Program-made: the position numbers and the translations under genes
Part shown: one piece after another, positions 34,943 to 45,200 of the stretch
Layout: every line of letters begins with the position of its first letter
Numbering within the stretch: position 1 is the stretch's first letter
Notes under the pieces: model-generated
Databases searched by the model: none
Told to the model about the DNA's origin: nothing
Seen by the model: the letters and a program-made list of their open reading frames with translations, nothing else
Assembly (NCBI GenBank): GCA_029339195.1
Contig: JAPTJF010000008.1
Location: 124,001 to 188,000, forward strand
Length of the DNA: 64,000 nt
Source of the DNA: Micractinium sp. NFX-FRZ
Lineage: Eukaryota > Chlorophyta > Trebouxiophyceae > Chlorellales > Chlorellaceae
Reading direction: 5' to 3'

Positions 34943-37530
34943 ATGTGGTGGCCCCGCGTCCTCCTTCTGGGGCTTGCGCTGCACTGTCTTCAGGTACATG
35001 CAGGGGAACATGTGCATGCCGCCAGGGGGTGCGGAGGCTCTGGAAGCCAACGGCGCCCAGCAGATCGCTCACTTGCTGTTGGCTGCTGGACGCGCCGCTT
35101 GCAAGCGCCCAGGGGGACTGCAGGAGTACTGGCAGTGCACGGACTGCAGGATGCCCACGTTGCCGCGCTCCCCTTTGTGGTGCAGGTCCATGCAGCAGCG
35201 GTGGCGCTCCCCTCCGGGGCGGCGGTCGCGCCGGCAGCAGCTGCAGCGGCGCCGTTGCCAAGAGGAGCAGCAGCCGGCGAAGCGGGAGGCGGGGGAGGAG
35301 CAGGCCTGGCAGCAGCAGCAGCAGCAGCAGGAGTGGCGCAGCCGCAGCTGCGCCGCTTAACCGCCGCCACCGGCAGCGGTGCCAACAGCAGCGGCAGCGG
35401 GGCGACGCCTGCGCCCTGCACACCCACCCTGCGGGCGGTGGCGCGGCAGCATCCGGAGCTGCGCCAGCTGCTGGCGCTGGCGCATGCAGGCTACGACGCT
35501 TTCGTGGTGGATGGAGGGAAGCCATTCACGCTGCTGGCACCCACGGACGCCGCACTGCAGCAGCTGGCGGCAGGTGCGGGCACCGGGGGGTCCGTCCGGA
35601 GGAGGGCTTCAAGATGAGGGGCACTGCAAGGGTGGCAGCGTGCAGGGGGCAGGGCATGGCGGCCTGCAGAGGGGATGCTGGAGGCGACCTGGTTCGCGCT
35701 GTGCACAGCGCTGCCTGCCATTCCACGCCATGCCCCCACCGTGCGCCCTCGCCGCCGCTGCCTGCCGCCTGCCCGCCGCCCCTTCGCTGCAGGCATTGTG
35801 GATGGCGACGAGCGGATGCTGCTGCAGGATGGCTTTTACAGTGTGGTGCTGTACCACCAGCTGCCAGAGGGGTGAGTGTGCATGTGCTGCGCTGCGCTGT
35901 GCATGTCCCGCGCTGCGCTGAGCGTGGCGCCGCACCACCAGCTGTCGGGGCACGTCAGTCCCCTGGCCCTCCCTGCCACGCAAGCGAGCGTCGGCCAGCT
36001 CAGCTGGCTCCCGCTCTCATCCGTGCCACCCCGCCCGACCTCACTCGGCACACAACCCCATGCACACACCGCCTTGCATGCCGCCCAGCTAGAATGGATA
36101 GCCCACAACACTAGCTTGCCATTGAGCTAGGAGGCGGACTCGGTTCCTGATGATAGCAACCCCCTGATGATGCATCTGCCCTACTCCACGCACGCCTGCC
36201 CCCGCTGCCGCATCCAGCTATCCTATTTCACACGCCTGCCCCCGCTGCCTCATCCAGCTGTCCTATTTCACACGCCTGCACACGCTGCCTGACGTGCTGC
36301 CATCCTAACCTCCACACAACACGCCTGCCCCCGCTGCTGGTGCAGTGCCATGGACATGAGCCAGCTACTGGACGCTCAAGAGCCTGACGGCGTGCTGACG
36401 TCTCTGGGGCGGGCCCTGCGGAAGGACAAGTATGGGGTGACCTTTGATAACAGCACCAGCCCGGTGAGAGGGCACATGGGCACTGGTTGCCTCGCCTGTT
36501 GCCAGCTGCCTGCCTGCCTGCCCGGCCTCTTGCAAATTGGCTTCATTTTTGCTCCCTCAAGCCTCCCGGCCGTGCATGCCGCGCAGTGGAATGCTGCCAA
36601 AGACTGGACTGGACTAACCGCCCGCCCGCCCGCCCGCCTCTCCACCCCCGCAGGTGGTTGCCACCGGCGGCTGGCCTGCCAACAATGCCCCGCTCGTCTC
36701 CTCCCACAAGGCCTGCAACGGGTGGCTGCACATCATTGATGCCGTGCTGCTGCCGACGCAGAAGCTGAGGTGGGGGTAGTGGGGTAAGGGTGGGGAGAGC
36801 GGGTGTGTACACCCACCCGCCCCCAGCTGCGTACGCTGCATAGTGCTGCTCCCTGCCTGCCTGCCTGCCTGCCTGTTTGCCTGCCTGCCTCCCTGGCCGC
36901 TCCTGGCTGTGCGCTCCACCCGCCGCCGCCCCGCCCCATCCTACCTTGATGCCTGCCCCCTCCCCCTTTTTCGGCGGCTTCTGGGCGTTGCTCTCCTCCT
37001 TGCAGCAGCAACGGCTGATACGAATGTTTTGTCCACCCCCCCGCCCCCTCTGTGCCTGCAGCAACCTGCCCCGCTTGGTGGACGATGTCCCAGACCTGCC
37101 CAGCAACAAGTTCTGGGCGCTGCTGGATGGCAGCGCCCTGCTCAGCGGCAACGGCAGCGCAGCAGAGCCGCCGGCAGCAGCCGAGGACGCCGCCGGCGCG
37201 CCCCCGCTGCCCGCCCACTCAAACGGCACAGGCATCGTCGTCAGCGGCGGCAACGGGACCGAGGTGGGGCAGGGCGGCATGGCAGCAGGCGGCAGCAGCA
37301 GCAGCAGCGGCGACAGCAACGTGCTCGTGGTGGCGGCGTCTGTTGCAGGCGGTGCCGTCGCGCTGTGCGCTGCGCTGGTCGCGGGGGTGCTGCTGCGCAA
37401 GCGGCAGCTGCGGCGCCGCCGGGCGGCACACAGCCGGCTGGATGTGCGGGAGGAGGAGGAGGAGGAGGAGGACCGAGTCTTTGAGTCCAAAGCCAGTGCA
37501 CGGCCGGTGCAGGTGCACGTGGATGCGTAA
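34943..37530 (+). CDS. Single-pass membrane protein with one FAS1 (fasciclin) domain
   Basis: FAS1 proteins act at the cell surface in adhesion and wall interactions. Six exons, 34943-34993, 35186-35573, 35793-35871, 36346-36463, 36654-36769 and 37062-37530, give 406 aa in frame. Exon 1 encodes only a signal peptide (MWWPRVLLLGLALHCLQ). An Ala/Gly-rich stretch follows to about residue 95. The FAS1 domain covers about 96-250, with LRAVARQHPELRQLLALA, the conserved FTLLAPTDAAL (H1 box), YSVVLYHQL and the terminal NGWLHIIDAVLLP (H2 box). A Ser/Gly/Asn stalk leads to a helix at about 337-362 (VLVVAASVAGGAVALCAALV). The cytoplasmic tail is Arg-rich, then Glu-rich. A transmembrane helix with a charged tail, instead of a GPI signal, differs from typical plant fasciclin-like proteins. 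Confidence 0.83.
36188..36345 (+). repeat. 45-bp tandem repeats in intron 3 of the FAS1 gene
   Basis: Units containing cacgcctgcccccgctgc start near 36190, 36229, 36270 and 36318. The last copy forms the pyrimidine tract just before the true acceptor of exon 4. Confidence 0.85.
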
Positions 37531-38809
37531 GCGCCGGCCGACCCCAGCCAGCATGGCGCCGCGCAGCGTGCGTGTCGGCCGTGCAGCGTGCACCCCGGCC
37601 GCCACACGCCACCCGTCTTGCCGGTTCATCCAACTCCCGCCCACCGCCCTGGTACCAACCACCTCTTCAATCTGCACACTGCCCATGTTCACTGCTGTAC
37701 CTTCATCCTCACATGTCCCTCTGCTTCCAACGGCGTCGGCTGCGGCCGAGCGTTGCGCCGCCCCCATTCTGGCGCTCGGATGCTCACCCGCCCCTGCAGT
37801 GCCCGACACCCGCCGTGGACGTTTGCACCCCACACACAGCACTTGCTTGCACATTGTTGATCGCTCCCTCCCTCCGCCACATCCGGCATTACCTCCCTGC
37901 ACAATAACCACCGCCCAGCTGCGCCGCCGCCGAAACTGGCGGGTTTACCAGCCCACTCCCCCACCGTCAGTCCCCAGCGGCTGACCCTCTTGACAGCAAC
38001 AGCGTACCCGCCAACCCATTTCTTACCTGCGCATTCCTTCTGTCCCGTACCGCCCTTCCTCTCTCTTGATGGTACTTTTTGTTTGTATACATCCCAACCT
38101 TCCACTTATGTCTGGTTGCACACTATCCTTCTTACAGCATATCGTATGGCCTCTCGCACACACACCTGTAAGCTAGCATCTCACTGCACAGGGGGCCGTG
38201 GAACAGTGGAAACGGGTCCTGCCTAGGAGTAGCATAAGATGGCTGGGTGACCAGGGAGGCAGCCCATGCACGCACGGGTCAGCAGGGGCAGGCAGGCGGC
38301 GGGAGGCAGCGCATCAGCCGCCAGCCAGCCCGCAGAGTCAGTAGGGAGGCAGAGAGTGCGGCGCAGAATGAGAGAGGTGTTGCGGTAGGGAGGAGAAGAT
38401 TTGAGCAGCGCCTGTCTGCGAACTGCTGCCCCATGTGTGAGGGCTGCTAGGCTGGCCCATAACCCCACAGTGCTGGAACAAAAGAGGGAAGAAAGCGGAG
38501 GACAAGATAAGCAAGTCAAAAGTCATGTTTGTGCGTGCACAAGGAGCCCCGCCTGGGATGGCTGGCGCGTCGGCTGCCGCTGCAGGCAGGCAGGGCCGGT
38601 GAGGAGCGAGCTCCTGCCTCCCGCCAGCGCAGCAGCTGCCAACACATCAGCCAGCGCCCTGGCCTGTCTTCTCGTCTTCTACATCTGCGGGGCGCTCGGC
38701 GGCTGCAGCGCAGCAGGGGCGGCCTCCGCCTCCTGCTCGCTGCTGCTGCCAGCTGCACCCGCCACCGGGGGCTCTGGAACCACCTTGCCGGCACGCGTGG
38801 CACGGTGGT
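37531..38809. other. Convergent 3' UTR interval, FAS1 gene / CDC50 gene
   Basis: No coding exon seen. TGTAA at 38167-38171 is the likely polyadenylation signal of the FAS1 gene, giving a 3' UTR of about 640 nt. A TTACA near 38134 (TGTAA on the - strand) could serve the CDC50 gene; if both are used the two 3' UTRs overlap slightly. Confidence 0.45.
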
Positions 38810-41800
38810 TTACAAGTTTTTTGGCGGCTGCCCGTGGGTGTTGGACACCGCTGCCACACCATCGTCCGTAGCATCCTGCGACACGGGGAGGGCAGGTGGC
38901 AGGCCGGGAAAGAGGTCGTGATATGGTGCGTATTTAAACAAACACGAAACACAGCGCAGGCAAACGGGAGCCATGCACCGCTGGTAAGCAAGCAGGTGCA
39001 GGAGCAGGAGCAGGCAGAGCACAGCCGGGCTGCATGCTCATGGTGCCAGCGAAGGGCCGACCCAGCACCGCAGAGCCCGGAAAGCCTCTACACCAACCTG
39101 CAGCGTCACCATGCCGTTCCCTCCACCGCCGCTGCCGGCAGCCATGAACTGCTGCTGCTGCGACAGCTCCTTTGCATGCTCCTTCAGCCACGACAGATTG
39201 GCCAGGTCAGCATACTGCCGCTTCTCAATCCAGCCTGCGCACAGACATAAGGCAGGAGGGGTGAAGAGAGTGTGAAGGAATGGTGTAAGGCATGCCAGGT
39301 TGGCCAGTGTCTCAACTTGTTGCCGCTTCCTGATCCTGCCAGAAGCACATGTGATAGAAAGAGGAGGGCAGGCAGTGGCGCAATGCCAAAGGGAGGGAGA
39401 GGCACGATGCAAGGTCCCCCATCAGTGCCTCCCCAGGAATGCACCCCGGAGCTCTGCCCGCTGCACCCGCCTGTCAAGCTAGCTGCCTGAAGGTGCAAGC
39501 CATGCATGCCTGGCCTGGCTGTGCATGCGCTGTAGGTCGACAGTCACCAAAGAAGGAGAGGCTGTGGGAAGTAGGCACACGCCCCTGCTCTCAAGGAGCC
39601 CGGCCCACAACCCGAACCAGGCGCGCAAAAGGGCAGACCCACAAGCAGGTGGACTGCCCCAGCCTGCCCACCTAAGTCGTAGCCGAAGAAGAAACACAGG
39701 GCCAGGAGCAGGCAGGCTCCGCCGGTGGCCAGGTAGCAGGCGCCCAGGAAGATGTTCTTGCCGCCCACCCAACTGTTGGTGGTCAGGATGACTGCAGCAG
39801 GGCGTGTTGGGGACAGGTCAGGTAAGGTGATGCGCTTGCTAAGGCAGGGCAGGCAAGATACAAGGCGCTTCAGAGTAAGTTCGTGCCGCCCGCCCGCCAG
39901 GCTGGTGCGCGTCAAGGACGACGGCATGGGTATGGTGGCGGGGCAGCGGGGGATGGGTTATCGCTCTTGTTGAGGTAGCCGTGGCCTGTGTGTGGACACC
40001 ACCGCATGCGCCCCCTCTTGCCCCGCCTACTTCCTCTCACGCCTGCACGCTTAGCCTTGTTGGTTTACTCACTCGACTTGGCTCCACTGTACTCGTAGGT
40101 GTTGTACCGGTTGGTCACCGTCACCACCACCTCCTGCCCCGCCTCGATGGGCGTGTCGATGCGCCCATACAGCTTCTGCGCCGCCACCATGCTGTGCGGC
40201 CGCATCCACACCTGCGGGAGCGGTAGTGTGGGTGGGGCAGGGAGCATGCGAAGCAGCAACATGAGGAGGGCAACAGCGGGGTGCACAGCAGGCATGAAGG
40301 GTTGGGGTGTGGGTGTGCAGTGGCTTCGGCAGAACAGCAGCAGGCCTGGGCATGGCAGCTGTGGGCATGCTGGCCTGGCACCCGCTGCGCCTCCTGCTGC
40401 CGCCAGGGTCACGCAATGCCCGCCCGCTGCCTCCACCGGACCACCCTCTGCTTGCCTCAAACACACACACACAAATGCACCCTCGAGGCTCACCATCCAG
40501 TGCTCGTTCTGGTTCAGCACCACCTCGGTGGTGTTGCCGCCGCGCCGCGACTCAAAGGTGCCGCCCGGGTTGTAGTTCTTTGCAGGCACGCTGCCATACA
40601 GGTCCTTGCGGTCGGAGGGCCAGGCGATGCTGCTGTCGTCCAGCGCCAGCTGCGCGCCGCCCTTGATGGCCAGGGAGAAGGTGTCGTTGAAGAAGCTGTG
40701 CGCGATCTGGCCGCAGGGCGTGATGGGCGCGCTGCCGTTGTCGCTGCCGTCGGGGTCTGGGAGGTACTGGAAGGGCGCGCAGGCGGCGAGCGGCGAGTCC
40801 CCGCCGTCGTGCATCTGGGCGGGGTCGTAGCTGCGCACGTAGCGGCGGAAGTTCTGAAAGAAGGTGCCCAGCTCAAATACCACATAGATCTGCAGGCGGG
40901 AGGTAGGGCACGCGGGAGGGGTCAGCGGGGGATGCCCCACAGCAAAACCAGCGCCTGCATCCAACTGCCTGCTGCACGCAGCGCAGCACCCAGCAAGCAA
41001 CCGCCACTTCGACGGGCCGCAAATTGCACCCAGCAGGTCGCCGTCTTGCCAGCAGCACAAGCCACGCCGCCAGCACAGCACAGCACAGCACCCAGTTGAC
41101 CCAGCACCCAGCTTCCTCACCGGCGGCTCCATGCGCTTCTCCACCAGTATGCTGACGTCGTAGGTGACGCCGCTGCCCGAACGCTCCCACAGCAGCTGCT
41201 GGCGCTCCGCAGGGCCCTTCCCAGCCATCACGCCTTCAAAAGCATACGGCACCTGCACAGTGGGGCAGCCGTCGCGTTGGCAACCTGGCACCCGCATGGC
41301 GGTCAACCAGCTCTGCCGATTCACTCGTGAATCATGGGTGCATGAGGCACGCAGGGCGCCGCAGGGCCTACTCTCCCCCAGAAAGCTGGCAGGCACCTTG
41401 TACTCCACCACGTTGAGCGAGGCGATCAGGATGGGCACCCCCAGCGCGATGAGCAGGACGCCGCAGGCCACGAAGAAGAACTCTGAGGGAGAGGAGGGAG
41501 GCATGCAGCAGGGGGGGGGTACGTGAGGGTTGTGTCGGCAGCGCAGCTCCACCTAGAGCCAGGCATGCAGGCGGGTGCTGCTGCGGTTTGCGTTCAGCGC
41601 GTGCTGACGGCCATGCAAGCAGCGTCGCTGCTCCCAAGCCTACCCCAAGCCCCGCACTTGCGGGCAGAGGCACGCCCGCGCACCCGCATTGTGGGGCGAG
41701 AGGATGGGCCGCCAGCCCTTGAACTTCTGGTACGCAAACTTCTTGTGCCAGCGGTACGTCTTGTTCCCCCGCTTGTCCAGCTCTACAGTGGCGGCTGTGT

Positions 41801-41855
41801 CCTCAGTGGTGAACGACTGCACCGAGGTGTCAACGCTCAGCTCGCTGCGCGGCAT
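38810..41855 (-). CDS. ALIS: CDC50/LEM3/ALIS family, P4-ATPase (flippase) beta subunit
   Basis: CDC50 proteins bind P4-ATPases and are needed for their ER exit and phospholipid flipping in Golgi, endosomal and plasma membranes. Eight exons, 41684-41855, 41397-41482, 41121-41252, 40494-40889, 40073-40211, 39672-39791, 39098-39234 and 38810-38875, give 415 aa in frame. The N-terminal block has KKFAYQKFKGWRPILSP. Helix 1 (about 59-80) is FFFVACGVLLIALGVPILIAS. A large lumenal domain holds family blocks IYVVFELGTFFQNFRRYVRSYD, CGQIAHSFFNDTF, WPSDRKDLYG, NQNEHWMVWMRP and YGRIDTPIEAGQ. Helix 2 (about 322-344) sits in the TTNSWVGGKNIFLGACYLATG block. The tail is Gln- and Gly-rich. The length is slightly above the 340-400 aa usual for the family because of the tail. 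Confidence 0.95.
39297..39340 (-). repeat. Decayed copy of exon 7 start inside intron 6 of the CDC50 gene
   Basis: The exon 7 start at 39194-39240 (ggccaggtcagcatactgcc) has a relative at 39297-39340 (ggccagtgtctcaacttgttgcc). Both end with an atcc-agcc-type acceptor word. Confidence 0.6.
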
Positions 41856-42293
41856 ACTGGCAGCGGCGGCGGGCACCCGCTGTAGCGGCCGCCGCCCCCT
41901 GACAGGGTGGGCGGTGGCGGGGCGGCACGCCCCTTGGCCGCGACTGGGCGCTGCGCAGCTGCGGCTGGGCTGTTCTGGGGCGCTTGGGGGCTGCGCTTAT
42001 CAGAGTCAGAGTTGGAGTCAGAGTTGGAGCCCGACTCGCGGCCCGGAGCGTTGAAAGACTGCGTTGAGCGGTTTCTCCCAGCGAACAGGACGCCTGGAGA
42101 GTGAACAGGACACAGGTGAGCGAACCAGCACGCGTGCTGTGCTGTGGCCCGCTGTTTGATTGAGCTCGCTGTGAGCATCTGTAAGCCGCTACAACCCGCT
42201 GCGCTACCCCAGAACAGCCCTGCACGCGGGATGTGCAGCTGAGGGCAGAGCCGGCGCAGGCAGCGACAGACCGCGTGGGTGCAGCAACAAAAC
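41856..42293. promoter_or_regulatory. Divergent promoter region, CDC50 gene / kinesin-5
   Basis: 438 bp between two outward-facing ATGs. It includes the repeated word gagtcagagttg near 42002-42030. It must contain both promoters. Confidence 0.5.
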
Positions 42294-45200
42294 ATGAGCA
42301 AGCCCCTCAGCCGCGCCAACAGCACCATGACTGGCGCCGCCGCCGCCACCGCCGGGACCAGCGGCGCCAGCGACGCCGTCAACGTGCAGGTCATCCTGCG
42401 CTGCAGGTGCGACGGCGGGCGACAGCCAGCCGTCGACAGGCAGCGAGGTGCCCGCCCTGGCCCGAAGGCTCTATGCAGGCCACCCCCTGCCTCCTTATCC
42501 CTGACCACACCTCGCCTCCCAAAACAACACGCAGGCCGCCCTCCAAGGAGGAGCTGGCAGACCGGAAGCTGCAGGTGGTCAAGTGCGACGAGGCGATGCG
42601 CGCCGTGACGCTCACGCAGAGCGTGGCTGGCGGCGGAAAGCAGTCCACCACACGCACCTACCATTTTGACAAGGCACGCAGCTGATGGCGTGCTGATCAG
42701 GGAGGGTGTTGGCGTGGAGCAGCAGCAGCGGCGACAGCTGCGCTTGGCAGCTCTGCCGCCCGCCAGCCACTGATGCGTCGGGAGCTTGCACCCTCCCACT
42801 TGTCTCTGTCCCGCAGGTGTTTGGCCCTGATACCACCCAGGAGCGGCTGTACAGCACGGCGGTGTCCAGCATAGTGCAGGAGGTGCTGGAAGGCTTTAAC
42901 TGCACCATCTTCGCATGTGCGCTGGGGGCGGCTTGGAGAGGGGCAGCTGTGTGAGGGACGCCAGGGCATGGAGTGCCGCAGCGGACAGTGTGCCAGCAGC
43001 AGAAGCACTGGGAGCCGCTGCAGCAATCGTGGCATGACAACGGCTGCCCTGCGCCACGCTGCATGTGCGGTTGCTCACTGTCTCCCCCTTGCCTGCCATG
43101 GCACCTGATCCGCGCGTGGTTATCTCCCCCAATATCACTTTTGGCAGACGGCCAGACGGGCACAGGTAAGACGCACACCATGACGGGTGACATCGCTGAC
43201 GACCTGACCTCAGGGGCGGGTGTCATCCCTCGCGCCATCCACCAGATTTTCTCGCACCTTGAGAGTGAGCAGCGGGGGTGGCGAGGGCTGTATAAGGGGC
43301 CCTAGTGCGTTTGGGGACGCTGCGCTGTTGCTGCATTGGGCGCGGCTGGTCAATGCCAGCCCCAGACGGCGTCAACCGTGGGGAGCGTGCAAGCAGGTGT
43401 TGTGCAGGCACTCTGTCACAGGCGTCTGCATGTGTGCACTCCTTGCAGCCGCCCTGCTGCACCCTCCCCACTGCTGCCTGCTGCTCTGCGCTGTGCAGGC
43501 ATTGCCAGCGAGTACAGCGTCAAGTGCTCCTACCTGGAGCTGTACAACGAGGAGATCACAGACCTGCTGACCGTGGGCAACGAGGTGCCCAAGGTGAGCG
43601 GGCGGGCAGTGACGGCACACGTGCACGAGGGCAGCAATGCTGCAGGCAGGGCAGCCGGGCCCTTGTTGACGCATCGAACAAGTGGATGCGCGCATGCAGC
43701 CGGCATGTACTGCGGAGCTGCAGCTGCCTGCCCAGCTCCCTGCGCTTGCCCTCCCCACCGCTGCTCGCCTGCCTCTGCTCAGCCGCTGCCCCCTGCCCCA
43801 CCCACTTGCAGGTGCGCATCATGGAGGACCGCAGCGGCGTGGTGCTGGCGGGGATTGAGGAGTCATGTGTGAAGAACAGCACCGAGATTTTTGCTCTGTT
43901 GGAGCAGGGCATGGGGAAGCGGCGCACTGCGGAGACGCTGCTGAACAAGCAGTCTTCGCGCTCGCACTCGGGTGAGTGAGGAAGGATGGAGGGGCGGAGA
44001 ATAGGCAGGGCTGGGGCGCTCGTAGCCTGGCCGTGTAGTGCAGGCAGGCAGGCGGGCACCTCCACGGACGGCGTGCTACCAACAGCGCTGCCCACAGCAG
44101 CGCAGCCCATGCACCAAGGGCGACTGCTGCAACCCATCCCCTTCTTAGCTCCTACACACCACCACCACCACATTCCCCTGCTCACCCCCACCCGCCCTTG
44201 TGCTGCTCCCTGCCGCCTGCAGTGTTCATCGTGACTGTGAGCGTGCGCGAGGTGACCCCCGAGGGTGACGAGTACATCCGCGTGGGCAAGCTGTACCTGG
44301 TGGACCTGGCGGGGTCTGAGAACATCACCAGGTGCGGGGGCGGGCATGCGGCAGGGGTGCCAGGCGGGTGCTACAAGCATCACACCGGATACGGTGGCCT
44401 TTGCGCAGGCTGGCTGGTAGCGGGTTGAGCTTGAGAGCTGCGTTTTCGGACACGTGGCAAAAGCGCCTGCTCTGCCCTGTTGCCTGCATGCCTGCATGCC
44501 TTCCTGCATGCCTTGTCTGCACACACGTTTGTGAGGCATCCATACATCCGCAGGTCTGGTGCTGTGGAGCAGCGCGCCAAGGAGGCGGGCAACATCAACA
44601 AGAGTCTGCTGACGCTGGGCCGCGTCATCACCGCGCTGGTGGGTGGGTGGGTGGGTGGGGTGCCTGCGTGGCTTCAGCCAGGTTGCAGGCCCCAGGCTGC
44701 CCTGCCCTGCCCTGCCTCAAAGTCAGCCTGCCTCACCCTGTCTTCCTGCTGGGTCCGTGCCTCTCCCTGGCCGCCTGCCCCCTTACCTGCCAGTGCGCAC
44801 TGACCTCACCGCTCTCTTCCCCACTCGTTGCCTGCAGGTGGAGGGCCAGGGCCACGTGCCGTACCGTGACTCCAAGCTCACCCGCCTGCTGCGCGACTCG
44901 CTGGGCGGCAAGACCAAGACGTGCATCATCGCCACCATCGCGCCCACGGTGCAGTGCCAGGAGGAGACCATGTCCACGCTGGATTATGCGCACCGCGCCA
45001 AGAACATCAAGAACAAGCCAGAGGTGGGTGGGGGCAGAAACACGTGGATGGGCGCTGTGGAGCAGTGCCCGGCTGGATATTGGTTGGAGCGCAGCGCCGG
45101 GCAGGCGCTCGGCATTCGTGCTCTGTGACTGGCTGTGTGCATGCAAGCCTGCCTGCCGTCCGCCGACAGGCTGCCGTCCATGCCCCGCCCTGCCTGCCTG

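Noticed and set aside
34611..35525. 304-codon open frame on the - strand over the FAS1 gene start
   Set aside because: Antisense shadow of the FAS1 signal-peptide and Ala-rich exons; no conserved sequence.
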